NCBI RefSeq assembly: GCF_000685315.1
Contig: NZ_ARYM01000010.1
Location: 1-64,000 of the forward strand
Reading direction: 5' to 3'
Source: Hyphomonas polymorpha PS728
Lineage (GTDB): Bacteria; Pseudomonadota; Alphaproteobacteria; Caulobacterales; Hyphomonadaceae
DNA length: 64,000 nt
The translations under genes were made by a program, and so were the position numbers. The notes beneath the pieces were generated by a model. That model saw only the letters and a list, made by a program, of their open reading frames with translations, was not told the origin of the DNA and ran no database searches. Positions 49,082 to 56,360 of this stretch are shown here, in pieces; position 1 is the first letter of the stretch; every line of letters begins with the position of its first letter.

Positions 49082-49699
49082 ATGGACCGACAGACACTCG
49101 ACATGGAAGGCGCCCGCCAGGGCGAGGTGTCCGCCGCATCGCTGCAGATGGGCGACGATACAATCGCGATCCGCCGGATTGCGACCATGTCTGTCGAGCG
49201 CCACGAGTTTGCCCCCTGGGATACCCCGCGCAATCGCAAGACGCAGAGCGTCTATGCCACCTTGTGTGTCTCTCTCCTGTTCTTCGGCCTGTTGGGCCTG
49301 GGTTGGTGGGCTCTGCGCCCGGCGCAGGGCGATGGAGTGATCGGTCTCTTTGCCGGCATCGGCATGCTGTTTCTCGGCGTTCTGCTGGGTATTCGGGCGG
49401 CCATGATTGCCGTGATGCTGAAGAAGCGTGAGCCTTACTACCGCCTGCTGATTGGCACCTCCGACGCCCGGCAGATCCCGCTGGTGGACAATAATCGCGA
49501 TGTTCTGGTGAAGATCCGCGATGTGGTACGCCACAAGATGGATACGGGGGATACGACCATCACCGGCGATTTCGATCTCAACCTTGATGTCGTAAACCTG
49601 CGTTTGCCCAAGGGCGCTGGGCTGGGGGCCGCGGCGCCGACCAAGCCGGAGCCTGCCCAGGAAGACGACGTTTTTGAAGGCCCGCGCATCACTTTCTGA
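49082..49699 (+). CDS. Two-helix membrane protein of unknown function (DUF6232-like)
   Basis: The 205-residue protein has an N-terminal soluble part with MGDDTIAIRRIATMSVERHEF, two transmembrane helices (about residues 62-82 and 86-110), then a soluble part with YYRLLIGTSDARQIPLVDNNRDVLVKIRDVV in parts. The layout resembles the DUF6232 group, which is of unknown function. Its insertion between rbfA and truB is not typical. The start MDRQTLDMEG was chosen; an upstream GTG would add 14 residues. A C-terminal proline/acidic tail ends with FEGPRITF. Confidence 0.65.
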   Translation: MDRQTLDMEGARQGEVSAASLQMGDDTIAIRRIATMSVERHEFAPWDTPRNRKTQSVYATLCVSLLFFGLLGLGWWALRPAQGDGVIGLFAGIGMLFLGVLLGIRAAMIAVMLKKREPYYRLLIGTSDARQIPLVDNNRDVLVKIRDVVRHKMDTGDTTITGDFDLNLDVVNLRLPKGAGLGAAAPTKPEPAQEDDVFEGPRITF

Positions 49700-49829
49700 G
49701 CCTTTTTGCCGTGCGCTGCAGCCAGCCCCGTTGACGCGGCGGTGCCAGCGCGCATAAGCCCGCCCGCAACATGAGCCCTTTGCCGGCTGCGCGTTCGAAC
49801 CGCCAGACTGGCCAGCCCGGAGAATACCA

Positions 49830-50771
49830 GTGTCCCGCCAACGTAAGCGCAAAGGCGAGCCCATCACGGGCTGGATCAATCTTTTCAAGCCTGTGGACAT
49901 GACCTCGACCCAGGCGGTGGCAATCATCAAGCGGCTCTACAATGCCGACAAGGTGGGCCATGGCGGCACGCTTGATCCGCTGGCGGACGGTATCCTTCCC
50001 ATCGCGCTCGGCCAGGCGACGAAGACTGTCCAATGGGCGATGGACGCGCATAAGGAATATGTCTTCACCATTCGCTGGGGCATCTCGACTGCCAGCCAGG
50101 ACGCCGAAGCCGATGTGGTGGCCACCTCCGATGTGCGCCCGGACCGGGCAGCCATCGAAGCTGCGCTGAAGCGCTATATCGGGACCATCCAGCAGGTGCC
50201 GCCGAAATATTCCGCCATCAAGGTGGCGGGCGAACGCGCCTATGACCTGGCGCGGGAAGGCGAAGCGTTCGAGCTGGAAGCGCGCGAGGTGGATGTGCAC
50301 GCCGCCAGTGTGATCGGTATGCCGGACGCGGATCATACGGTGATCCACGTCGTCTCGGGCAAGGGTTTCTATGTCCGCGCCCTGGCGCGGGATCTCGCCA
50401 ACGATCTCGGCGCGGAGGGTCATATCACCCAGCTGCGGCGCAACCGCGTGGGCGCCTTCGGGGCGCAATCGGCCGTTTCCATCGCCGACCTTGAGGCCCT
50501 GAAGGAGGACAAGCCCGCCCTGATGGCGAAGCTGCAGCCATTGCATTCGGTGCTTTCTGGCATGCCGCAGGTGCAGATCAGCCCGCATGACGCCGCCAAC
50601 ATCCGCCAGGGGCGCTCGATTGTCCTCCTGCCGCATGTGGTGGAAGGCTGGCGCGCCGGCCGCAGCGATGAGGACGACCGGGTTGCCCTTGCCCTTGTAG
50701 GGGAGGAGGCAATCGCGCTGGGCGAGGTTCGTGCCGGCCGGTTCGAACCGGTGCGCGTGTTCGCCGGATAG
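49830..50771 (+). CDS. truB: tRNA pseudouridine(55) synthase TruB
   Basis: TruB converts U55 in the tRNA T-loop to pseudouridine. The 313-residue enzyme has GWINLFKPVDMTSTQAV, the catalytic Asp49 in HGGTLDPLADGILP, QVPPKYSAIKVAGERAYDLAR and the C-terminal KGFYVRALARDLA region. The start is a GTG. It follows the membrane-protein gene after 130 bp. rpsO and pnp, which usually follow truB, are not here; a long noncoding tract follows instead. Confidence 0.96.
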   Translation: MSRQRKRKGEPITGWINLFKPVDMTSTQAVAIIKRLYNADKVGHGGTLDPLADGILPIALGQATKTVQWAMDAHKEYVFTIRWGISTASQDAEADVVATSDVRPDRAAIEAALKRYIGTIQQVPPKYSAIKVAGERAYDLAREGEAFELEAREVDVHAASVIGMPDADHTVIHVVSGKGFYVRALARDLANDLGAEGHITQLRRNRVGAFGAQSAVSIADLEALKEDKPALMAKLQPLHSVLSGMPQVQISPHDAANIRQGRSIVLLPHVVEGWRAGRSDEDDRVALALVGEEAIALGEVRAGRFEPVRVFAG

Positions 50772-50881
50772 TCCGTTGTCGGATGTCTGGCAGACCCTGT
50801 GTTCCTGTGCCTTTGGCCAGACTGGCAGCGCCATCCGGGGGCGGATCAGTTCGGGGGGCTCTTGACGTGGAGCCTGCGCGG

Positions 50882-50899
50882 CGGGCGCCGCGGCGCCCG
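50882..50899. terminator. 18-bp GC palindrome, possible truB terminator
   Basis: CGGGCGCCGCGGCGCCCG is a perfect palindrome, and the following 16 bases are G/T only with several T pairs. It begins 110 bp after the truB stop. Termination is possible, but the T-run is interrupted. Confidence 0.4.
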
Positions 50900-51015
50900 G
50901 TTGGTTTGGTTTTGTGTTGCGAAGTGGGCGCTTTCGCCCGCCGCGCACTGCCAACCGGAGTTTCGGGCAGTTTTCAGGATGAGTTCGGCGTTGCGGGGCC
51001 TTGACCGCCCCTCGG

Positions 51016-51034
51016 GCAATCGCAGTGCGATTGC
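51016..51034. repeat. Perfect 9+1+9 palindrome in the truB downstream tract
   Basis: GCAATCGCA-G-TGCGATTGC is exact on both sides of one central base. It lies among other dyads with no gene, suggesting a palindromic repeat unit or a protein-binding site. Whether copies exist elsewhere could not be tested. Confidence 0.55.
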
Positions 51035-51321
51035 TGATCCTCGGAGCCCCTCACGCTCGTGACCCTCCTGCTTTCACAGAAGGCGGGCCAGCCGGGATTC
51101 TCAACCGCCCCCCCCCCAAAAAAAACGGCACCGGTGCGGCTCCTGTGGGAGGCGCCCTGCAATCCGTGAGAAGGTCCCGCTTCTGCGGCCGCTGCGCGGC
51201 CTTGGCCGGGATGATACGAGGGGCGCGGGGCGTGTTGGATAGGGCGGGGGTTTGTCCCACAGTGGGGGGCTTACTGCCAGCTTTGTTTGGAGAGGGGTTT
51301 GACGGTCTTGAGAATATAAGT

Positions 51322-51338
51322 ACTTTGCAAATCAAAGT
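51322..51338 (+). promoter_or_regulatory. Palindrome upstream of the membrane protein/winged-helix pair
   Basis: ACTTTG-CAAAT-CAAAGT is a perfect 6-bp dyad with a 5-bp spacer, 19 bp before the membrane-protein ATG and next to a TATAAG. It is a good candidate operator for the winged-helix regulator encoded two genes on. Confidence 0.45.
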
Positions 51339-51357
51339 TATTGAGGAAAATGATGTC

Positions 51358-51981
51358 ATGACCCGTTCGCACAGCCTGGCCGAAGACCTGAGCTATATTC
51401 GAGACCTTGCTGAAGCCGGGCAGAATGCGCCGCTTCTGGGGGGGCGGTTTCTGGTGATGTGGGGCGCGCTGATAACGTTGGCCTATACCGGGCATTTTCT
51501 GATCGCGGCGGAGATGGCTGGTCTCGGGCCTGATGCATTCTGGATGCTTTGGTGCGGCGTTGCCGGGATTGGGGTGCTGGGACAGATTGTGCTTTCACTG
51601 AAGTTTCCAGCAAAGCCGGGTGCAGCCTCGACCGGAAACCGTATCCAGGCAGATCTCTGGACAGTGTCGGGCTTCTTCCTCTTCGCTTACTTTGCCGGGG
51701 TGATCGGCCGGATCGTTATTTTCGGCACCGGGTTGGAAGGATTTGTGTGGTCTGTTCCCATGGTGATCGGGCTCTATGGTATTGGACAGCTCGTCACCGG
51801 CCTCATGACGCAGCGCGGCACGCTAAAATTTGCTGGAGTGGCCGCGCTTCTCGCGGCTGCCTTGGCAGGTGTATTGTCCGGGACACATTATGTCTGGCTG
51901 GTTGGCGCGGCAGCGGCCTTCCTGGCGGTTTTCATTCCCGGGATCATGATGATGCGGGCTGAGCCCTCTGAAACGGTCTGA
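51358..51981 (+). CDS. Six-helix integral membrane protein of unknown function
   Basis: The 207-residue protein has a short polar N-terminus (RSHSLAEDLSYIRDLAEAG) and six predicted transmembrane helices between about residues 30 and 200. Examples are FLVMWGALITLAYTGHFLIA, FWMLWCGVAGIGVLGQIVL and YVWLVGAAAAFLAVFIPGI. No family is recognised. A GAGGAAA ribosome-binding site precedes the ATG. A winged-helix regulator follows after 13 bp, so the pair is probably an operon in which the regulator controls the membrane protein. Confidence 0.8.
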   Translation: MTRSHSLAEDLSYIRDLAEAGQNAPLLGGRFLVMWGALITLAYTGHFLIAAEMAGLGPDAFWMLWCGVAGIGVLGQIVLSLKFPAKPGAASTGNRIQADLWTVSGFFLFAYFAGVIGRIVIFGTGLEGFVWSVPMVIGLYGIGQLVTGLMTQRGTLKFAGVAALLAAALAGVLSGTHYVWLVGAAAAFLAVFIPGIMMMRAEPSETV

Positions 51982-51994
51982 AGGGGGGCGCGCC

Positions 51995-52306
51995 ATGAGC
52001 GAGGACAACCCCTTCGACCATAATGACATTGACGATGTGATCCATGGGCGGCTGCGCCTGGGTGTGATGGCATATCTTTCCTCTGTCAGCCCGGCGGTGT
52101 TCGGGGAATTGAGAGACAAGGTGGGCGCGACGGATGGCAACCTGTCTACTCATCTGAAGAAGCTGGAAGAGGCAGGTTATGTGCAACAGGAAAAGCGGTT
52201 TGTGGGCAAGAAGCCCCAGACGCGCGTGTTCCTGACGGACACGGGCCGCAAGGCGTGGCTGATATGGATCGCGCGGATGGAAGCGATCATGAAGGCAGCC
52301 GAATAG
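51995..52306 (+). CDS. Winged-helix DNA-binding regulator (MarR/ArsR-like)
   Basis: The 103-residue protein is a single winged-helix domain. DDVIHGRLRLGVMAYLSSV leads into FGELRDKVGATDGNLSTHLKKLEEAGYV (recognition helix), then the wing EKRFVGKKPQTRVFLTDTGRKAWL. It matches the stand-alone HTH_34-type group often paired with a membrane protein. No metal-binding cysteines or ligand domain are seen. It is the second gene of the operon and is followed by a bidirectional terminator; a palindrome upstream of the first gene may be its site. Confidence 0.88.
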   Translation: MSEDNPFDHNDIDDVIHGRLRLGVMAYLSSVSPAVFGELRDKVGATDGNLSTHLKKLEEAGYVQQEKRFVGKKPQTRVFLTDTGRKAWLIWIARMEAIMKAAE

Positions 52307-52316
52307 GCAAGAAGGA

Positions 52317-52349
52317 AAAGCCCCCTCAGCGGAGCGCCGAGGGGGCTTT
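52317..52349. terminator. Bidirectional terminator after the winged-helix gene
   Basis: AAAGCCCCCTC pairs exactly with GAGGGGGCTTT around an 11-nt loop, with A-rich and T-rich flanks. It lies between the convergent winged-helix and MerT-like genes and can stop transcription from both sides. Confidence 0.9.
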
Positions 52350-52370
52350 GCCGTTCTTAAAGTGGTCGTC

Positions 52371-52763
52371 TCAGTAGAAGATGGCGGCTGCGAAGAAGGC
52401 GAAGAATGCGCCGATCACCAGAAAGGCGACACTCAGCCCCCAGACAATCCAGCTGACTTTTCGCGCTCGCGCGCAGGCCGCTGCCTTCGCCCGCTCTACC
52501 GGGCAGGGCAGGCTGCGGGCATGCCATTGCCAGAGGCCGGAGATAGCCAGCATGGCGGCGGCAATACCGAAGACAAGTTCCTTGTTTCTGCCAAGCCATG
52601 TGATCTGCGGCACAGCCTCGATCAACCCGGCCATCACCGCGCCGGCGCCAAGGCTGACGAGCAGGGCGGGCAGGGCGCAGCAGATGAGCGTTCCGGTCGA
52701 GGTGAACAGTGACAGGAAAGCCGGCAGGGTGCTTGGGGGGCGGATTTCGTCCGTATCCGTCAT
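52371..52763 (-). CDS. MerT-like inner-membrane metal transporter
   Basis: The 130-residue protein has three or four hydrophobic helices (about residues 14-50, 60-80 and 104-130). Vicinal cysteines Cys28-Cys29 occur in the first helix (GTLICCALPALL), and a second pair, Cys87 and Cys97, lies in the loop after the middle helix. This matches the arrangement in MerT, where CC in helix 1 and a cytoplasmic cysteine pair pass Hg(II) inward. The upstream gene encodes a periplasmic HMA protein like MerP and overlaps it by 4 bp. No merA or merR is nearby, so the metal may not be mercury. Metal transport is a reasoned inference. Confidence 0.7.
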   Translation of the reverse strand: MTDTDEIRPPSTLPAFLSLFTSTGTLICCALPALLVSLGAGAVMAGLIEAVPQITWLGRNKELVFGIAAAMLAISGLWQWHARSLPCPVERAKAAACARARKVSWIVWGLSVAFLVIGAFFAFFAAAIFY

Positions 52764-53098
52764 TCGGCAGCCTCCCGCTCGATTGAGGTCAGGGAATAGC
52801 CCGATTTGCGGATGAGCTTTTCAATGGCAGCGTCATCCATGCTCTGGCCAGGCTTCATCGAGATGTGGATTTCGCCGCTGTCGAGGTCTACATGCACGCC
52901 CTTCACGGCGGCTTCCTTCTTGAAGACTTTCTGGATGGATTGGGCGCAGAAGTCGCACACAAGCCCGTTCACATGGGCGGTGACGAATTCCCCCTTGGCC
53001 TGCTGGGCGGCTGCGGCGGGCGCATCCGGAGCGGCGAGCGCGGGCGCGGCAGAAAGACCAAGGAGGGCGGCGAGGGTGAGTGTTTTGAAGGTTTTCAT
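52760..53098 (-). CDS. Periplasmic heavy-metal-associated (HMA) domain protein, MerP-like
   Basis: The 112-residue protein has a signal peptide (LTLAALLGLSAAPALA) and an HMA domain (about residues 38-105) with the metal-binding NGLVCDFCAQSIQKVF (Cys48 and Cys51). The strands VKGVHVDLDSGEIHISM and IRKSGYSLTSIE complete the ferredoxin-like fold. The usual GMTCxxC is here GLVCDFC. It probably picks up a soft metal ion in the periplasm and passes it to the MerT-like permease encoded directly downstream with a 4-bp overlap. The outer-membrane gene is 12 bp upstream. Confidence 0.85.
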   Translation of the reverse strand: MKTFKTLTLAALLGLSAAPALAAPDAPAAAAQQAKGEFVTAHVNGLVCDFCAQSIQKVFKKEAAVKGVHVDLDSGEIHISMKPGQSMDDAAIEKLIRKSGYSLTSIEREAAE

Positions 53099-53110
53099 GA
53101 TGGGTATCCT

Positions 53111-53743
53111 TTAGAAACGATAGATCCAGTTGAGGAGAAAGCGGTCTTCTTCGAGGGTGTATCCTGCCTCCACGAGGAGGGGGCCTTCGAACAAGCGCAG
53201 GAGGGGTGTGACCTGGACGGGATTATCCGCCTCGGGATGATTTTCCACCTGGAGCATGGCCCAGGTATGGAGTTTCCCGAATTCGGCCACATAGGGCGCA
53301 ACGCCGATCCGTGCGGCATGAGAGACCGACTGATCGAAGCCATAGTCCCGGGCCCGCACGTCATAGGAGACGAAGAGGCGCCGGGTTTCCCAGTCAGCCG
53401 AAAGGCCGGCAAAGCCGGCGGCTTTCTGGCCGCCATCGAACGCGTCGGCCGCGCCAGCGCCGAGCTTGATGTAGAGATTGCCCTGGCTTTGGGGCGCGTT
53501 CCAACGCTTGGCCAAGCGCGTGTATTGCAGGCCGGTGAAGGTGGCGTCCATCGACCAATTCTGCTCGGCCAGGAGACCGAGGGAGTCGGTGGCCGTGGGC
53601 GAATAGTGGACAAGCAAGGAGGAATACATCCCGTTATTGTCCTGCATTACCGTCCAGCCGCCTGCATAGGAGACGGGGCGCGCGCTGGCAGGCGCGGCTA
53701 GCGCTGCGAGGGCAAGCCCCGCAACAATGAGTTTAGGTGGCAT
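53111..53743 (-). CDS. Outer-membrane beta-barrel-like protein of the metal cluster
   Basis: The 210-residue product has a signal peptide (LIVAGLALAALAAPASA). The mature part is rich in alternating polar/hydrophobic strands with aromatic girdles (SYAGGWTVMQDNNG, SSLLVHYSPTATDSLGLLAEQ, LLVEAGYTLEEDRFLLNWIYRF), and it ends in phenylalanine. The terminal aromatic is the usual Bam recognition signal of outer-membrane barrels. Its size fits an 8-12-stranded barrel. No family is recognised. It lies between the Cys/His-rich protein and the HMA protein genes, suggesting an outer-membrane passage or sensor in the same metal pathway. Confidence 0.65.
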   Translation of the reverse strand: MPPKLIVAGLALAALAAPASARPVSYAGGWTVMQDNNGMYSSLLVHYSPTATDSLGLLAEQNWSMDATFTGLQYTRLAKRWNAPQSQGNLYIKLGAGAADAFDGGQKAAGFAGLSADWETRRLFVSYDVRARDYGFDQSVSHAARIGVAPYVAEFGKLHTWAMLQVENHPEADNPVQVTPLLRLFEGPLLVEAGYTLEEDRFLLNWIYRF

Positions 53744-53793
53744 GAGCCGTTTGTCCTGTCTGTTGATTGATCCGGTGGCGGATGATCGACAGG

Positions 53794-54171
53794 TCAGGCT
53801 TTCGGGGGGGGCGGCTCGGGGATCAGCGTGCGCGAGGGGGCACGGGCGTCCAGCGGGAAGCTGGCGGGAAGGGAGAAGGCGGGGGCGGCGGCTTGCGGCA
53901 AGGCGGGGGCCGGCAGCGCGGCAAGCACGGCCGGGCAGCAGCAGATGCCGTCAGCCGCAGGCGCCTTGCCTGGCATATCACCAGAAGGGTGTTCTGGCGC
54001 GGCTTCGGCCATCATGTCGCAATGATCATGGGAGGCGCCTGCTTCCACGGGCGCGCTGGCCGTCATGGACTTCATCCCATCCTGCACATGGCAGGGGCTC
54101 GCATGGGCGGCAAGGCCACCGGCGATCATCAGCCATAGGCTGAGGGAGAGAAGGAGAATGCGTGCCAGCAT
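53794..54171 (-). CDS. Secreted Cys/His-rich protein, probable metal binding
   Basis: The 125-residue protein has a signal peptide or membrane anchor (residues 3-24). A region of potential soft-metal ligands follows: Cys27-His28, HDHC at 48-51, a Met-rich CDMMAE, and a CCC triplet at 77-79. The rest is Ala/Pro-rich and low complexity, ending in PPPP. It resembles small DUF2946-type proteins found in copper or other metal loci. It is the first gene of the four-gene minus-strand cluster. Function is inferred from composition and context. Confidence 0.6.
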   Translation of the reverse strand: MLARILLLSLSLWLMIAGGLAAHASPCHVQDGMKSMTASAPVEAGASHDHCDMMAEAAPEHPSGDMPGKAPAADGICCCPAVLAALPAPALPQAAAPAFSLPASFPLDARAPSRTLIPEPPPPKA

Positions 54172-54214
54172 CGCAGAGGAAAGTGCCGTGGTCTGCCCGA
54201 AGCGTCAAATAAAC

Positions 54215-54997
54215 TTATTGTGCGGTCCAGCCGCCATCGATGGAGAGGTCTGCCCCGTTGATCTGAGCGGCGGCGGGGGAGCAGAGGAAGCGGGCAAAGG
54301 CGGCGACTTCCTCGGCGGTGACGAATTCCTTGGTCGGCTGGGCGGCGAGAAGGACATCATTCTTGACCTGTTCCTCGGTCATGCCGCGGGCCTTGGCGGT
54401 GTCGGCGATCTGGCCTTCGACCAGGGGGGTGAAGACATAGCCGGGGCAGATGGTGTTGCAGCGGACGCCATGGATAGCGCCTTCCAGCGCCGTCGTCTTG
54501 GTGAGCCCGGAAAGGCCGTGCTTGGCCGCGACATAGGCCGATTTGAAGGGGGAGGCGACCTTGGCATGGGCCGAGCCCATATTGAGGATGCGGCCCCACT
54601 TTTTCGATTTCATGTAGGGCAGGGCGAGCCGGGTAGTGTGGAAGGCGGCTGACAGGTTCAGCGCGATGATCAGGTTCCACTTGTCGACCGGGAACTCGTC
54701 AATCGGGGCGACGAATTGCGTGCCGGCATTGTTCACGAGAATGTCGACGCCGCCAAACGTATCGGCGGCTTCCCGCATCATTGCCTCAATGGCGTCTGGT
54801 TTTGTCAGGTCTGCGCCGGAGAAGGTGGCTTTTACTTTATGATCCTTTTCGATGCCGGCGCGAAGTGTCTCGATCTCCTTTGCGTCACCGAAACCGTTCA
54901 GCACGATGTTAGCCCCGCCGGCTGCAAGCTGCAGCGCGATGGCCTTACCGATGCCGCTGGTTGAGCCTGTAATGAGGGCAGTTTTTCCGGCGAGCAT
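54215..54997 (-). CDS. 3-hydroxybutyrate dehydrogenase (SDR family)
   Basis: The 260-residue classical SDR has KTALITGSTSGIGKAIALQLA, the NNAG motif in DILVNNAGTQFVAPI, catalytic Ser in NMGSAHAKVAS and the YVAAKHGLSG Tyr-Lys pair. The specific features VAPIDEFPVDKWN and CPGYVFTPLVEGQI match bacterial D-3-hydroxybutyrate dehydrogenases. It oxidises 3-hydroxybutyrate to acetoacetate with NAD, the last step of PHB mobilisation. The start MLAGKTALITG has an AAGGAGAG ribosome-binding site. No PHB depolymerase lies nearby. Confidence 0.9.
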   Translation of the reverse strand: MLAGKTALITGSTSGIGKAIALQLAAGGANIVLNGFGDAKEIETLRAGIEKDHKVKATFSGADLTKPDAIEAMMREAADTFGGVDILVNNAGTQFVAPIDEFPVDKWNLIIALNLSAAFHTTRLALPYMKSKKWGRILNMGSAHAKVASPFKSAYVAAKHGLSGLTKTTALEGAIHGVRCNTICPGYVFTPLVEGQIADTAKARGMTEEQVKNDVLLAAQPTKEFVTAEEVAAFARFLCSPAAAQINGADLSIDGGWTAQ

Positions 54998-55092
54998 GTT
55001 CCTCTCTCCTTGAGGCTGGGGGGCGCACTCGATAGGGTCGAACCGGTGGTTCCAGAAGCCGGGCGTAGACCCGCAAGCGAGGATAAACAAGG

Positions 55093-55527
55093 GTGATACT
55101 GGGAGAATTGAGCGCTTTTGATGCCGCCTTTCCGCGCTTCCTGATGTCAACGGGCATGGCCGGGGTGATGCTGCTGATCGCGTCGACTGTCTATGTTCTG
55201 CTCACGCCGTGGAAGGAACTTGCCCTCGTCAAGGATGGCAATGCGTCCGCCGGTGTGGCGCTGGCCGGGGCCATCGGGGGGCTGGCCATTCCAATCGCCT
55301 CGACGCTGGCGTCTTCGGTGTCTCTTCCCGAACTTGTGCTCTGGGGGGCCATTGCACTGCTCATGCAACTCATTACCTACCGTATCGTGGACCTGATCCT
55401 GCGAGGCATTCCGCGCCGCATTTCGAATGATGAAATGGGCGCGGCGGTGGTGCTCGCCGCTGCAAAGCTCGGCACCGGGCTGATCTTTGCGGCAGGGCTG
55501 TGGGATCCAGTGTTGCAGAGGATCTGA
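55093..55527 (+). CDS. DUF350 membrane protein
   Basis: The 144-residue protein has four predicted transmembrane helices and the DUF350 pattern: LASTVYVLLTP-like TVYVLLTPWKELALVKDGNASAGVALAGAIGGLAIPIA in parts, VDLILRGIPRRI and GAAVVLAAAKLGTGLI. The family has unknown function and is often near stress or envelope genes. It starts with GTG and is followed 5 bp after its stop by a serine protease gene. Confidence 0.88.
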   Translation: MILGELSAFDAAFPRFLMSTGMAGVMLLIASTVYVLLTPWKELALVKDGNASAGVALAGAIGGLAIPIASTLASSVSLPELVLWGAIALLMQLITYRIVDLILRGIPRRISNDEMGAAVVLAAAKLGTGLIFAAGLWDPVLQRI

Positions 55528-55532
55528 AGAGC

Positions 55533-56360
55533 ATGCGCGCGTTTGACTGGGTGATCTATGCCGCCGCGCTCGGCTTTATCCTCCTGGTCGTATTCTCGCT
55601 GGTGCCGGAGGCCGAGGCGCCCGCGCCGCCGCCGCCGTCGATCATCGCCGAGGAAATCGGGCCGCTGCTGCCCGACCCATCGCCGCTGGACGAGCTGGTC
55701 GTGGTGCAGACCGGGCCGCCGCAGAACGGCGTAGGCACAGCCTTTGCGATCAATTCGCGCGGCGACTGGCTGACCGCCCGGCATGTGGTCGATGGCTGTT
55801 CCAAGGTCAGCCTGGAAGTGGCGCCGGGCAATTATGTGCCGGTGGCGCGGGTTTCGCTGGATGACGGGCATGATCTGGCGCTGCTCTCGACCGGGCGCAG
55901 CCCCAATCCGGTGAGGCTGGACCTCACATCGCCGATGTTTCTGGGCAGCGAGGGCTATCTGGTCGGCTTCCCGCAGGGCCAGCCCGGCGAGCTTGCCAGC
56001 AAGCTGGTGGGCCGCTCGCGGCTGGTGACGCGCGGCCTGCGCGAGGCGGACATGCCGATCCTCGCCTGGGCCGAGGTTGGCCGCACGAATGGTCTGACCG
56101 GGACGCTCGGCGGTATTTCCGGCGGGCCGGTTTTCGGCAAGGACGGGGCGGTGCGCGGAGTGATCGTGGCCGAAAGCCCGCGCCGGGGCCGCGTCTATAC
56201 AACAGCGCCGCAATCGGTGGACGCGTTCCTCACCACGATGGGCGTGCCGCGCGAAGCTGGCCCATCCGACGCGTTCCGCATCCGCAATTACGGCGCGGCC
56301 TCCGACACCGCCCGGCGGCGCTTGCAGGTGGTGAAGGTTATGTGCGAGGTGGGCGCATGA
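55533..56360 (+). CDS. Membrane-anchored trypsin-like serine protease
   Basis: The 275-residue protein has one N-terminal transmembrane helix (VIYAAALGFILLVVFSLV) and a proline-rich linker. A chymotrypsin-fold protease domain follows with His in WLTARHVVDGCSK, Asp in DDGHDLALLS and Ser in GTLGGISGGPVFGKDG. The catalytic triad is complete. There is no PDZ domain, unlike DegP/HtrA. It is probably held at the inner membrane facing the periplasm. Its stop overlaps the pyrF start by 4 bp, and it follows the DUF350 gene closely, so the three genes form an operon. Confidence 0.88.
   Translation: MRAFDWVIYAAALGFILLVVFSLVPEAEAPAPPPPSIIAEEIGPLLPDPSPLDELVVVQTGPPQNGVGTAFAINSRGDWLTARHVVDGCSKVSLEVAPGNYVPVARVSLDDGHDLALLSTGRSPNPVRLDLTSPMFLGSEGYLVGFPQGQPGELASKLVGRSRLVTRGLREADMPILAWAEVGRTNGLTGTLGGISGGPVFGKDGAVRGVIVAESPRRGRVYTTAPQSVDAFLTTMGVPREAGPSDAFRIRNYGAASDTARRRLQVVKVMCEVGA

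Larger units (their letters stand above)
50772..51357. other. Long noncoding tract with palindromes after truB
   Basis: About 585 bp without a believable gene. It contains several dyads: an 18-bp GC palindrome (50882-50899) followed by T-rich sequence, a GGGCG-CTTT-CGCCC hairpin (50926-50939), a 19-bp dyad (51016-51034), a C10-A8 homopolymer junction (51108-51125), GCACCGGTGC (51128-51137), and an AT-rich promoter-like end with a dyad at 51322. A frame crossing it lacks coding character. Confidence 0.7.

Noticed and set aside
52371-53098. Full mercury-resistance operon
   Set aside because: MerT- and MerP-like proteins are present but no mercuric reductase or MerR; metal left unspecified.
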